Below are positions 26,319 through 35,530 of a DNA stretch of 64,000 bases, piece after piece. The stretch comes from Parendozoicomonas sp. Alg238-R29 (lineage in GTDB: Bacteria > Pseudomonadota > Gammaproteobacteria > Pseudomonadales > Endozoicomonadaceae): positions 1 through 64,000 of the forward strand of contig NZ_CAMZOG010000002.1 of NCBI RefSeq assembly GCF_947331445.1, read 5' to 3'. Below the pieces are notes generated by a model, which was given only the letters and a program-made list of their open reading frames with translations, did no database searches and was not told the origin of the DNA. Position numbers and translations under genes: made by a program. The stretch's first letter is position 1. The number at the start of each line of letters is the position of its first letter.

Positions 26319-27518
26319 TTAACCACTCTTGCCATCCACCCGAGGGCGGCTAAGAATCGGCAGATAAATCACAAAGAATATGCCATAGGCCATCAGCCAC
26401 AGGGTGATGCTGATCATCAACCACAGGTTGGTTTGCAGGGGTAGCAGGGCTGGCAGTATGCGGACAATCGCTGCGGCAGCAATCAGAATAAAAGACAGTG
26501 CAATGGTTTTTCCTGTCTTCAGTGGTCGTCCGGTATGCCCGAGAGAGACACGGCTGATCATGGCCAGTATCAGGCCACCAATGCCGCCTACTGTCAGGGC
26601 GTGAATCATAATCGATGAAGTTACGCCCGTGTCCATATAATGCAGAAAGGCCAGAAACAGCCCTAGCACAATAAACAGATAGGAAAGATGCAGGGACCAG
26701 AGCAGGGGGATACGCAGGGTTTTTCGCCCCTGCCAGCTCGTCAGTCGGCTGAGGTTGGCAATAGCGGCGATGAGAGCGATGAATCCTGTTAGTTGGGGAA
26801 ACTGATCATCGGTACCAGACAGCATCAGCAGAGTCAGCAATACTAATGGAATAATGGAGCCAAGCTCTCTGGGCTTATTGGTTTCCGGCTTGGGAAGCTT
26901 AAGCCGGTTGGCAGTAAAGAAAGGAATCACCCGACCACCCAGAATGGCCATCAGCAAGGCAACCAGATAAATGCTGCCATAAGCCCCCTGCCAGGCCAGA
27001 GTGTAATCACCAGCAATAACTCCCGCGTGCATAATACCGCTGGCCAGTGCCATCAGCAGCAGAACGGGAGTAAACATCAGATTGCGCCACATTTTCACTC
27101 TGATGACATAACTGGCCATAAGAGCGGCGGTGATCACCGGAAAGGCAATATCAATACCGGCTATCAGCATCAATGGAACCGAGCCGGGAACCAGCAGCAA
27201 TACCCGTCCTGCCAGCCATAAACCAAACAGCAGCATTAATGGTTTGCCTTTGATGGCGGGAACCCCGGTCCAGGTTTGTACTGCTGTCAGAAGAAATCCG
27301 GCAATAATGGCCATGGTAAAACCGAACACCATTTCATGCATATGCCACCACAGCATCCCACCGTATGGCTGCAGAGTCAGGCTGCCAAACAGTGACAGTC
27401 CCCAAAGCATCAGGCTAATCATGCTGAATAGTACACCGGCAAGAAAGAACGGCCGGAACCCTAGTCGAAACAGGGCTGGTATACGTTCTTCAAGGGTAGG
27501 ATCGGATATCTGCATCAT
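26319..27518 (-). CDS. nnrS: NnrS family membrane protein
   Basis: A 399-aa haem/copper-type inner-membrane protein linked to nitric oxide stress and denitrification in other proteobacteria. About 12 hydrophobic helices are visible, with family motifs FRLGFRPFFLAGVLF (16-30), MLWWHMHEMVFGFTMAI (55-71) with conserved histidines, and GGRVIPFFTANRLKLP (195-210). No nor, nir or nos gene is nearby. A possible FNR/DNR half-conserved site lies upstream. It is isolated between transposon wrecks and bordered by purine tracts. Confidence 0.92.
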   Translation of the reverse strand: MMQISDPTLEERIPALFRLGFRPFFLAGVLFSMISLMLWGLSLFGSLTLQPYGGMLWWHMHEMVFGFTMAIIAGFLLTAVQTWTGVPAIKGKPLMLLFGLWLAGRVLLLVPGSVPLMLIAGIDIAFPVITAALMASYVIRVKMWRNLMFTPVLLLMALASGIMHAGVIAGDYTLAWQGAYGSIYLVALLMAILGGRVIPFFTANRLKLPKPETNKPRELGSIIPLVLLTLLMLSGTDDQFPQLTGFIALIAAIANLSRLTSWQGRKTLRIPLLWSLHLSYLFIVLGLFLAFLHYMDTGVTSSIMIHALTVGGIGGLILAMISRVSLGHTGRPLKTGKTIALSFILIAAAAIVRILPALLPLQTNLWLMISITLWLMAYGIFFVIYLPILSRPRVDGKSG

Positions 27519-27595
27519 AGTGACGACTCTTTATACACTGTTGCATCTATCTAACGCTCGAATGGCAGTTGATGCAAACTGTGTCGTATAAAAAG

Positions 27596-27609
27596 ATAAT
27601 TATGATCAA
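27596..27609 (-). promoter_or_regulatory. Possible FNR/DNR box upstream of nnrS
   Basis: On the minus strand TTGATCATAATTAT: one perfect half-site TTGAT and three of five matches in the other (ATCAA expected), about 80 bases before the nnrS start. This is consistent with anaerobic or NO control but weak. Confidence 0.3.
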
Positions 27610-27632
27610 GCGCTCTTGAGGGGAGAGTCTGT

Positions 27633-27664
27633 GAACTCCACAGCCTTCAGGGGCTGTAGAGTTC
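27633..27664. repeat. Strong hairpin GAACTC-c-ACAGCC / GGCTGT-a-GAGTTC
   Basis: Twelve paired bases with one mismatch and a 6-nt loop, no T-run. It resembles subterminal hairpins of IS200/IS605-type elements or a REP-like unit. It lies between the nnrS promoter and a porin-like gene remnant. Confidence 0.6.
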
Positions 27665-27682
27665 TTCATGGGAGCCGTGTGG

Positions 27683-27811
27683 TTACAACTTTTTGACGTT
27701 CACCTCTGCTTGATCGTTATCCAGTGCCAGTTTGTAGCCAAACGACACATGGTGGTAACGAGCGCTGGTATAGTCATCATGAATGGCAAAGCCAAAGTTA
27801 TACACCTTGCC
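27683..27811 (-). pseudogene. C-terminal fragment of a possible outer-membrane protein
   Basis: About 42 codons ending in a stop, with alternating strands such as VYNFGFAIHDDYTSARYHHV and SFGYKLALD, as in the last strands of a beta-barrel. Upstream the frame runs into the purine-rich tract, so the gene is truncated by the adjacent repeat or RAYT unit. Family assignment is uncertain. Confidence 0.45.
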
Positions 27812-27905
27812 GAGAGAACAAAGGAGAACAAAGGGAACAAGAACAAAAGGGACAAAGGAAAGGGACAAAGGAAAGGGACACCCACAGAACAAAGGCAGAA
27901 CAAAA
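27812..27905 (+). repeat. Degenerate purine-rich repeat tract
   Basis: Repeats of AACAAAGG / GGGACAAAGGAAA type on the + strand. The tract carries one of the two CTGTGGGTGTCC inverted repeats (complement, 27876-27887) that flank the Y1 transposase. Confidence 0.75.
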
Positions 27906-29106
27906 AACAACTATCAACTAAGCGTCAATAGCAGCATGCTCCTATAAGAACCAGGAAATCATAGAAAGAGGTACAACTTTTTACAGTAGAAAAAACTCTT
28001 TGGGCAATGGTCAAAAGGAAAGGCGTATCACGAGGATTAACGTGCAGGGAACAGCCGCTGGCTGGCTCTTACCCCTTGCACCCAACGCTGACCGAGTGTT
28101 TCAGCATAACTCTTCAGCGCATTAACTTTCCCCACAGCATGAGTAAAGTGATGCCCTCCCGGAGAGAGAACTTTCACCCATTCATCCGCATCAATACCCA
28201 GTCGTATCAGAATTGAAGGCGAGCCAGAAAGTATCGCTCCACGCTTGTCATCCCGAATGGCACGGCCAGACCAGTCGACAAGTTCCATATAATCAACCAG
28301 CGAAAACGGTATGGCTCTCACTTTCGACTGCCCTTGTACGCCCAAAGGTTTGACCTGTAGAGGCTGGCAGCGTTGCTGTGTTTCTCGTGATGTTTGCCAT
28401 TGGCGAATACGTAGTTGCAGTGAGGTGTAGTCTGAGTTTTCTGGTTTGCTGGCCATACCCGCACGAACGGGGTTCAAATCTACATAAGCCATACAGGACA
28501 GCAAGGCTGCATCATCCAGCAGAGCCTGACTCTTGAATCGCCCCTCCCAAAACCGGCCTTTGCAGCCATCTTCTTCATTAGCTTTACGAGCTAAATGTTC
28601 ATTCAGGCAACGCATAAACCAACTGATATCCTGCAAGCGATTGCGATACTCTTCAGCAAACTGGCTCACACGGTTTTGTGAGGCTTTGTCCAGAGCAGAG
28701 CCTGCCAGGAAACGTTGTACCAACAGTGGCCCACTGAAAAGTTGAGTCCAGCGTTCCAGGACGTCTCTGTCACTCCAGTTTTCGCATACTTGCTGGTCGA
28801 CATACAGCACCACATGATAATGGTTCGACATCACCGCATAAGCGCACACTTCTATCGCAAAAACAGACGCCAACTCTTCCAACCGATCAACAACCCAGGC
28901 TTTACGGTGCTCATAATTTGTACCCGTCAGGTGATCCTCTCCCCACAAATAAGCCCGCCGAACACAACGGGCCATACAGTGGTAGTAAGGTGTCGTTTGA
29001 GCATCGATCAGAGAACGGCGGGCACGGGTCATAGTGATGATGACTACTGACAGAAAGATGGTGCAAAGGTAGTCCCCGTGCCGGTGGTGTCAAATCTGTG
29101 GGTGTC
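27876..29106 (-). mobile_element. RAYT (Y1 transposase) unit between inverted repeats
   Basis: The sequence CTGTGGGTGTCC occurs at 29095-29106, and its complement at 27876-27887, facing outward on both sides of a Y1 transposase gene. Each is followed by a pyrimidine run (TTTATCTTTTTTT; CTTTCCTTTGTCC). This is the layout expected of a REP-associated transposase with its cognate repeats. Confidence 0.55.
28037..29032 (-). CDS. REP-associated tyrosine (Y1/IS200-like) transposase
   Basis: A 331-aa HUH-type nuclease relative. It begins MTRARRSLIDAQTTPYYHCM and carries the metal-binding histidine motif AVMSNHYHVVLY near residue 70. A WEGRFKSQALLDDAALLSCM block near 170 is followed by YVDLNPVRAGM, as in transposase 17 / RAYT proteins. 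The C-terminal 110 residues are an extension seen in marine gammaproteobacterial homologues. The frame is intact. RAYTs are thought to act on nearby REP palindromes rather than move as a classical IS. Confidence 0.88.
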   Translation of the reverse strand: MTRARRSLIDAQTTPYYHCMARCVRRAYLWGEDHLTGTNYEHRKAWVVDRLEELASVFAIEVCAYAVMSNHYHVVLYVDQQVCENWSDRDVLERWTQLFSGPLLVQRFLAGSALDKASQNRVSQFAEEYRNRLQDISWFMRCLNEHLARKANEEDGCKGRFWEGRFKSQALLDDAALLSCMAYVDLNPVRAGMASKPENSDYTSLQLRIRQWQTSRETQQRCQPLQVKPLGVQGQSKVRAIPFSLVDYMELVDWSGRAIRDDKRGAILSGSPSILIRLGIDADEWVKVLSPGGHHFTHAVGKVNALKSYAETLGQRWVQGVRASQRLFPAR

Positions 29107-29354
29107 CTTTATCTTTTTTTATCTTTTCGTGAGTCTCTGCGACCATGGTCTGACAGGTTGAAGGTGTAAGACTTTAGTCTCAGACTGGGGGAAATTTCGG
29201 GCATAACGCCGAGGTGTTGCTTCCGTTTCTTTTTTGGAACTGCTTATAAAAGAACGTTCATTCTCTCCACACTAAAGTTCAATGGTTGCTCTGCAATAAC
29301 CCTTCGATACTGAAGATTGAAGAACAACAAACTTAAAGGCAGGGAGACATTATT
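29107..29354. other. Intergenic region between RAYT and 29355
   Basis: About 250 bases with a pyrimidine tract at its left end and a ribosome site (AGGGAGA) at its right end. No gene or named element is seen. Confidence 0.35.
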
Positions 29355-30077
29355 ATGACAATGAGATATGCAGCAGCTACCACACCTCCACACAACAGCT
29401 CTCCAACCGGGATGGCGGGTAAAGCTACAGATTTAGATTCAACAAACTCAACAATAAAGCCCGTTGTAAGTGAGTCTCATATTGCCATGGCCCCCTCTCG
29501 TTCAGACACCAAATTGTCTGACGCACAATCCAAAACAATAGATCAATATAAAGTGACTTTTTCCGATAAAGCCAAGACCATTGCTAAGTTCTTACTGATA
29601 CCATTTGTTGGCATACCGATTGGCATATACAAGGTTATGACCATGACGCCTCTCACTAAAGTTGATAACCAGATAGATGTTTTGAATGGGCGTATGAGAG
29701 TTGAGAACGCATATATGGGGTTTATTAAAAGAATTGCCGCACTGGATTTAAAGAACTATAACAGTGTGGTTGATGACAGTCAGCAATTAAATATAAACAT
29801 TTCTAATCCGAAGGGGTTTGATAGTCTCTGCTCAGATGGCGTTCTGAAAAAATTAGAGGATCAGAAGGCTGGCTGTGATCAGGATTCATGCTTTATATTC
29901 TCAGATGAAAGACTGAAAGCGCTGGCAAAGAAGAAAAAGTATATTCACAGGTTAATTGTGTCTATTAAGGCTCTTCGGAAGGGAAAGGAAGAAATTCACA
30001 GAATAGAAGGTGAACTCCAGACTAAACAGAATGACAGAGCAGTACTTTTGGTGTGCAAAATACCCCAACTGATTTAA
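29355..30077 (+). CDS. Hypothetical protein with disordered N-terminus and one hydrophobic segment
   Basis: A 240-aa protein with a good ribosome site. Residues 1-65 are Ser/Thr/Pro-rich and disordered (start MTMRYAAATTPPHNSSPTG), residues 77-95 form a hydrophobic segment (AKFLLIPFVGIPIGIYKV), and the rest is helical and Lys/Glu-rich with three cysteines (SLCSDG, GCDQDSC). It has no signal peptide. I know no family. A soluble N-terminus of this type is compatible with a type III-secreted effector, but nothing here proves it. Confidence 0.6.
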   Translation: MTMRYAAATTPPHNSSPTGMAGKATDLDSTNSTIKPVVSESHIAMAPSRSDTKLSDAQSKTIDQYKVTFSDKAKTIAKFLLIPFVGIPIGIYKVMTMTPLTKVDNQIDVLNGRMRVENAYMGFIKRIAALDLKNYNSVVDDSQQLNINISNPKGFDSLCSDGVLKKLEDQKAGCDQDSCFIFSDERLKALAKKKKYIHRLIVSIKALRKGKEEIHRIEGELQTKQNDRAVLLVCKIPQLI

Positions 30078-30362
30078 CAGCGTTCTGTTGAAAAATGAGG
30101 GTTTCCGGATTGATTTGTCAGTATGACGCCAGCAATTCAAACCAAAAGATAGCCCTCAAACTTTCGTGCATTAACAAATCAGATTTCCTGCGTTCTTCAA
30201 CTGCTGCTGGATTAATACAATAAGTGCAATCGATTGAAATTTCAGATGTGAGTCAGCTGCTGGTACATTTCGTAGCCAATTACCGTATTTAACCGATTTT
30301 GCTAAAGAAAATATAATTCTCCTCAGCAAAATCGTCTTCATGAATACCATTAGATAGAGTGT

Positions 30363-30809
30363 TTAATGACTGGCAAACACCGACTTATGACCATCCTTGG
30401 TATAACTGAACGTCTGATAATCATCCTTACGATCACCATACTCCATACCCGGAGACCCCATTGGCATTCCCGGGACAGCCAGTCCTTTCACGCCTTCAGG
30501 TTTCTCGGTCAACAGACGGATAACGTCTTCTGCCGGTACGTGGCCTTCAATAGCGTAATCACCGATCATGGCGGTGTGGCAGGAACGGGCATTAGCCGGA
30601 ACACCTGCGCGGTCTTTGTATCGGGTTACATTCTGAACATCATGGTTCATCACCTTGAAGCCATTCTCTTCCATATGTTTTGCCCACTCGGAGCAACAAC
30701 CGCAGGTCGGTGACTTGTACAACATCACCATCGGCTTTTCTGTGGCAAAACTAGTGGCAGAGCTCAGAATCAAAGACGCACCCAGCGCCAGCACTTTCAG
30801 ATTTTTCAT
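30363..30809 (-). CDS. DUF411 periplasmic metal-binding protein
   Basis: A 148-aa protein with a signal peptide (cut near SFA-TE) and the DUF411 motif YKSPTCGCCSEWAKHM (CxCC-type Cu site), then ARSCHTAMIGDYAIEGHVPA with a conserved Cys-His, and a Met-rich PGMPMGSPGMEYG segment. DUF411 proteins accompany copper or silver resistance genes and probably bind Cu(I). It is the last gene of the cusCBA operon, 29 bases after cusA. Confidence 0.9.
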   Translation of the reverse strand: MKNLKVLALGASLILSSATSFATEKPMVMLYKSPTCGCCSEWAKHMEENGFKVMNHDVQNVTRYKDRAGVPANARSCHTAMIGDYAIEGHVPAEDVIRLLTEKPEGVKGLAVPGMPMGSPGMEYGDRKDDYQTFSYTKDGHKSVFASH

Positions 30810-30838
30810 GGTTTCACTCTCCTGGTTTTTAATAGTCT

Positions 30839-33800
30839 TCAGTTATCAATTTTGCGGCTATGCCACAGGTAGTAAATAGCGGGAACCAACACCAGTGTGA
30901 CCATTAGAGAACTGGTGATACCGCCAATCATCGGTCCGGCGATACGCTGCATCACCTCGGCACCGGTTCCATCGTTAAGCATCACAGGAATCAAGCCAAA
31001 CAGGATGGTACAAACCGTCATCATAATGGGGCGCAGTCTCAACACGGCACCATCCATAACCGCCTCACGAACATCTGTCTGCCTGATGTTTTTTCCCTGT
31101 TCACTGATTTGTAAACGACGCTCGTTCAGTGACTGATTCAGGTAAACCAGCATCATAATGGCGTTGCCCACCGTAACCCCAGCCAGCGCAATAAAGCCCA
31201 CGCCGACAGCCACCGAGAAGTTGTAGCCCTGCAGATACATCAGCCAGATACCGCCAATCAGGGCAAAAGGCAGGGTGCCCAGAATAGTGACCACTTCAAA
31301 GGCATTGCGGAACGTCAGGAACAGAACAACAGTGATAAAGAACAGGGTAACCGGAATGATGATCGACAGGCGTTCATTCGCCCGCTCCATATATTCATAC
31401 TGTCCGGTCCAGTCCAGGGCATAACCCGCTGGCAGTTCCAGCTGGTCAGCAACTATGGATTGTGCCTCCCGTACATAGGAGCCCAGGTCACGACCTTCGA
31501 TATCGACCAGTACCCGGCCTGCAGGCCGGGCATTCTCGGAACGAATGGCTCCGGGGCCGTCTTCGATATAAATATCGGCTACATCTTCCAGAGCAATGCT
31601 CTGTCCGGCAGGAGTGACGACCGGCAGGGTTTTCAGGGCTTCCACCGAATTTCTGTAACTCTGTGGATAACGTAGATTCACCGGATATCGTTCCAGACCT
31701 TCCACAGTACTGGTGACATTCATACCGCCAATGGCTGACGAAGCCACTTGCTGAATATCATTGATATTCAAGCCAAAACGAGCTGCTCGCACCCGGTTAA
31801 TATCCACCTTGATATAGCGACCACCAACAACACGTTCGGCGTAAACCGAAAGGGTTCCGGGTACGGGCTGAAGGATTTTTTCCAGCTTACGACCAACCTC
31901 TTCTATCACCTTAAGGTCCGGACCTGTGACCTGAATGCCAACCGGTGTTTTAATCCCCGTAGACAACATGTCGATACGGGTACGAATAGGCATTACCCAG
32001 GCATTACTCACCCCCGGTAGCTTAACCAGAGATTCCAGCTCCGCTTTCAGGGAATCCGGTGTCACTCCGTCACGCCACTCATTGCGAGGCTTAAGCTGTA
32101 CCACGGTTTCAATCATGGTCAGTGGTGATGGATCAGTGGCGGTTTCGCCCCGTCCCACCTTGCCAAAGACGGTTTCTACTTCTGGTACGGTTTTGATCAG
32201 CCGATCGGTCTGTTGCAGCAGCTCTCTGGCTTTACCCACCGAAATACCGGCATAAGTCGTGGGCATATACATCAGGTCGCCCTCGTCCAGCGGTGGCATA
32301 AACTCGCTGCCGAGTTTTGACGCAGGCATAAAACCAACCACCATCAATACAGCAGCACCGGCCACCAGTGTTTTGGGCCAGCTCAGTGACAGTTTTACAA
32401 AGGGACGATAGGCGCCCATGAGTGCTTTATTGACCGGGTTACGATCCTCCGGCATTACCTTGCCACGCACCAGATAGCCAATCAGCACAGGAACCAGAGT
32501 AATGGTCAGGCCTGCGGCCACGGCCATAGCATAGGACTTGGTAAAGGCCAGGGGCGAAAACATGCGCCCTTCCTGCGCCTGTAGACTGAATACCGGCATA
32601 AAGCTCACGGCTTCAATCAACAGGGAGAAGAACAGCGGCGGGCCAACTTCCAAAGACGATTGTCGTACAACTCTCCAGCGGTTTGCTGCGGTGATCGTCA
32701 CCCGTTGCATATGCTTGTGGAAGTTTTCAATCATGACAATAGAACCATCCACCATGGAACCTATGGCAACAGCGATACCACCCAGAGACATGATATTGGC
32801 ATTCAGTCCCTGCAGATACATGATCATAAAGGCGCCAAGAATACCCAGTGGCAGACTGATCACGATCACCAGCGATGACCGTAAGTGCAGCAAAAACAGA
32901 GCACAAATGGCCACCACAATACCCAGCTGAATCAGTAGCGTATTGGTCAGGGTTGAAATAGAGCTGTCTACCAGTTTTGAGCGGTCGTAGGTGGTGATGA
33001 TCTCAACACCTTCAGGCAGACCGCTTTGTAATTCGTCCAGCTTGGCCTTTACCCCATTAATCACCTTCTGGGCGTTCTCGCCGAAGCGCATAACGATGAT
33101 GCCGCCAACCACTTCACCTTCTCCGTCCAGATCAGCAATCCCCCTGCGCATCTGGGGGCCTGCTTTTACTGTGGCGACATCACCCACCGTCAGAGGTGTT
33201 CCGTCGTCTGTGACCATCAAGGGGACTTGTCGTATATCTTCCAGACTGGAGAGATAGCCAGTAATACGCACGATGTATTCCGCTTCTGCCATCTCGATCG
33301 CTGAAGCACCAGCCTCTCGGTTGCCCTGCTGCAGGGCCTGTTGCAGTTTCTGCAGGGGAATGCCGTAAGCTCGCAGTTTATCGGGGTCAGCCACTACCTG
33401 ATATTGCCGCACCATACCGCCAACGGTTGCCACTTCACTGACACCGGGTACCGACTGCAGCTGAAACTTCAGAAACCAGTCCTGCATACTGCGCAGTTGG
33501 GCCAGGTCGTGCTGGCCGGTTTTATCCACCAGTGCATAGTTAAACACCCAGCCAACACCTGTCGCATCAGGCCCCAGTGCTGTTTTGGCTTCGGGAGGCA
33601 GGCTGGACTGTATCTGATTCAGATATTCCAGCACCCGCGAACGAGCCCAGTACATATCGGTACCATCTTCAAACAGAATGTAAACGTATGAACTGCCAAA
33701 CATGGAAGCACCACGCACATCCACCGCCCCTGGCACAGCCATCATGGCCGTGGTCAGCGGGTAAGTGACCTGGTCTTCCACCAATTGTGGCGCCTGCCCG

Positions 33801-33961
33801 GGATAGTCGGTTTTGATGATCACCTGCACATCCGAAAGATCGGGCAAGGCATCCACCGGCGTGTTGCGGGTCACCCAGGCACCACCAAACAACAGCGCCA
33901 CAGCAGCCAGAATCACCAGAAAACGGTTTTCCAGTGATCCGCGAATAATCGCTTTGATCAT
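30839..33961 (-). CDS. cusA: CusA-type heavy-metal RND efflux pump
   Basis: The 1040-aa inner-membrane proton-driven transporter of a Cu(I)/Ag(I) tripartite pump. It has 12 helices, two large periplasmic loops and the HME-RND motif GIAVAIGSMVDGSIVMIENFH near residue 395 (quoted in part). The three methionines that bind metal in E. coli CusA appear in LMYMPTTY, SPLTMIETV and RIDMLSTG, which supports monovalent copper or silver over zinc or cobalt. It follows cusB by 12 bases. Confidence 0.96.
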   Translation of the reverse strand: MIKAIIRGSLENRFLVILAAVALLFGGAWVTRNTPVDALPDLSDVQVIIKTDYPGQAPQLVEDQVTYPLTTAMMAVPGAVDVRGASMFGSSYVYILFEDGTDMYWARSRVLEYLNQIQSSLPPEAKTALGPDATGVGWVFNYALVDKTGQHDLAQLRSMQDWFLKFQLQSVPGVSEVATVGGMVRQYQVVADPDKLRAYGIPLQKLQQALQQGNREAGASAIEMAEAEYIVRITGYLSSLEDIRQVPLMVTDDGTPLTVGDVATVKAGPQMRRGIADLDGEGEVVGGIIVMRFGENAQKVINGVKAKLDELQSGLPEGVEIITTYDRSKLVDSSISTLTNTLLIQLGIVVAICALFLLHLRSSLVIVISLPLGILGAFMIMYLQGLNANIMSLGGIAVAIGSMVDGSIVMIENFHKHMQRVTITAANRWRVVRQSSLEVGPPLFFSLLIEAVSFMPVFSLQAQEGRMFSPLAFTKSYAMAVAAGLTITLVPVLIGYLVRGKVMPEDRNPVNKALMGAYRPFVKLSLSWPKTLVAGAAVLMVVGFMPASKLGSEFMPPLDEGDLMYMPTTYAGISVGKARELLQQTDRLIKTVPEVETVFGKVGRGETATDPSPLTMIETVVQLKPRNEWRDGVTPDSLKAELESLVKLPGVSNAWVMPIRTRIDMLSTGIKTPVGIQVTGPDLKVIEEVGRKLEKILQPVPGTLSVYAERVVGGRYIKVDINRVRAARFGLNINDIQQVASSAIGGMNVTSTVEGLERYPVNLRYPQSYRNSVEALKTLPVVTPAGQSIALEDVADIYIEDGPGAIRSENARPAGRVLVDIEGRDLGSYVREAQSIVADQLELPAGYALDWTGQYEYMERANERLSIIIPVTLFFITVVLFLTFRNAFEVVTILGTLPFALIGGIWLMYLQGYNFSVAVGVGFIALAGVTVGNAIMMLVYLNQSLNERRLQISEQGKNIRQTDVREAVMDGAVLRLRPIMMTVCTILFGLIPVMLNDGTGAEVMQRIAGPMIGGITSSLMVTLVLVPAIYYLWHSRKIDN

Positions 33962-33973
33962 GGTGTGTCTCCC

Positions 33974-35530
33974 TTAGTGATTCATCTTGCTGTGGTCCAT
34001 CTTACTGTGATCCATGTCTGGCATAGACTCAGAGCTCGAGCTGGAATGATCCATCTGCTCATGGTTCATTTGGCTGTGATCCATCACAGGTTCTGCAGCC
34101 GTACTGGTTTCGATGGCTGTGATTTCAAAACCACCCCCCTCCAGCTTTTCCACTTCAAAACGAACCTTTGCTCCTGAAGCAACAGACGATGTATCAAGCT
34201 CTTTACCAAAGTCAAAAAACATGGACATGGTCGGCCATTCCCATTCAGGCACAGGCTCATGGGTGATATAGAGACTGTCATCCATCACATCTTCAACGAC
34301 ACCTGTCATCCAGACGCGATTACTGGCAGGTTCTTCATAGCGGGTGAGATCAGCACTGACGCTGGACTCGGAATCAATCAGAAACTGGGCAGAAGTCACT
34401 ACTTTGTCGCCTTCTGCCAGACCTCTTAGAATCTCCACACGGTCTGCCACTGTGCGTCCGGTCTGAACCCGTACGGAGCGAAATTTGCCATCACCCAGAT
34501 CCTTAACCACACGGTTTTGTTGCCCGGTTTGAATCAGGGCTTCAGCAGGAATATTCAGCGCTTCAAAAGTGCCCGTATTAATAGCCACACGGGAATACAT
34601 ATTGGGTTTCAGTTCGGCACCAGGGTTATCAAACCTCAGCCGGACTCTCAGACTGCGTGTTTTCGGGTTCAGCTCCGGATAGATGTAATCCACCACACCC
34701 TGCCATTTCCGGCCTGGCAGGTATTCCACAGTCATAGTTGCTTTCTGGCCCGACCTGATCAGCTGTGATTGGCGTTCAAACACGTCAGCCACTATCCAGA
34801 CAGAGTCCAGACCAGCCAACTCAATAATGGTTTTGGATGGGTTGATATAACCGCCTTCACGGGTATTGAGACGGGAGACGTAGCCGTCTTTCGGGGCATA
34901 AAACGCCAGTGTCCGCTCAACTTTGCCGCGCTTGACGATGCGTTCAATCACAGCTTCCGGTACATCCAGCGATGCCAGCCGTTTTCTGGAGGCAGTGATC
35001 AGCCCTTGTCGATTAGAGCGCAGGGCGGATACCAGCTCTTCCTGCGCGTTAACCAACGCAGGAGAGTACAGATCAAAGAGTCTGCTGCCGGCTTTTACAA
35101 ATTCACCATTGGACGACATCTGAAGATTTTCTACCCAGCCTTCTACACGACTGTTGACCTGAAATATGCTGTCTTCGTTGTATCCAATAACACCGACTGT
35201 GCGGACTTCGGGTATCAACAGGCTTTTGTTGACGACTTCGGAACGCACGCCAAGGCTATTTTTAACAGCAGGCGACACAGTCACAGTGCCTGCAGGATCT
35301 TCAGCACCGGATGTCTCCTCATAAACAGGTACCAGATCCATTCCCATGGGGGATTTGCCCGGTTGGTCGCGCCGGTAATTAGGGTCCATGGGAGCCACCC
35401 AGTACATGGGCTCTTTTTCCCCGGAACCGGCAGACTCTGCCGGGTTTTGGGAACCCATAAAATTCTGGACTGAGACTCCGGCAGCGAAAGCAACGGTAGA
35501 AGCGAGCAAGGTAAGAGTGAGTTTATTCAT
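33974..35530 (-). CDS. cusB: CusB-type periplasmic adaptor with HMBD, CusF-like domain and Met-His tail
   Basis: A 518-aa membrane-fusion protein joining CusA to CusC. After a signal anchor it has a heavy-metal-binding motif (MYWVAPMDPNYRRDQPGKSP, about 42-61, then GMDLVP), the barrel-sandwich and beta-barrel domains (about 100-390), a CusF-like domain (near 400-480; TGVVEDVMDDSLYITHEPVP, WEWPTMSM), and a tail of repeated MDHS/MNH units. The fused CusF-like chaperone and the Met/His tail add metal-binding capacity that E. coli places in separate proteins. ATG 35530 overlaps the cusC stop (TAATG). Confidence 0.95.
   Translation of the reverse strand: MNKLTLTLLASTVAFAAGVSVQNFMGSQNPAESAGSGEKEPMYWVAPMDPNYRRDQPGKSPMGMDLVPVYEETSGAEDPAGTVTVSPAVKNSLGVRSEVVNKSLLIPEVRTVGVIGYNEDSIFQVNSRVEGWVENLQMSSNGEFVKAGSRLFDLYSPALVNAQEELVSALRSNRQGLITASRKRLASLDVPEAVIERIVKRGKVERTLAFYAPKDGYVSRLNTREGGYINPSKTIIELAGLDSVWIVADVFERQSQLIRSGQKATMTVEYLPGRKWQGVVDYIYPELNPKTRSLRVRLRFDNPGAELKPNMYSRVAINTGTFEALNIPAEALIQTGQQNRVVKDLGDGKFRSVRVQTGRTVADRVEILRGLAEGDKVVTSAQFLIDSESSVSADLTRYEEPASNRVWMTGVVEDVMDDSLYITHEPVPEWEWPTMSMFFDFGKELDTSSVASGAKVRFEVEKLEGGGFEITAIETSTAAEPVMDHSQMNHEQMDHSSSSSESMPDMDHSKMDHSKMNH

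Noticed and set aside
27668-27931. Lys/Gln-rich + frame and Phe/Val-rich minus frames over the purine tract
   Set aside because: Low-complexity products of the repeat tract; the minus frame is kept only for its porin-like C-terminal part.
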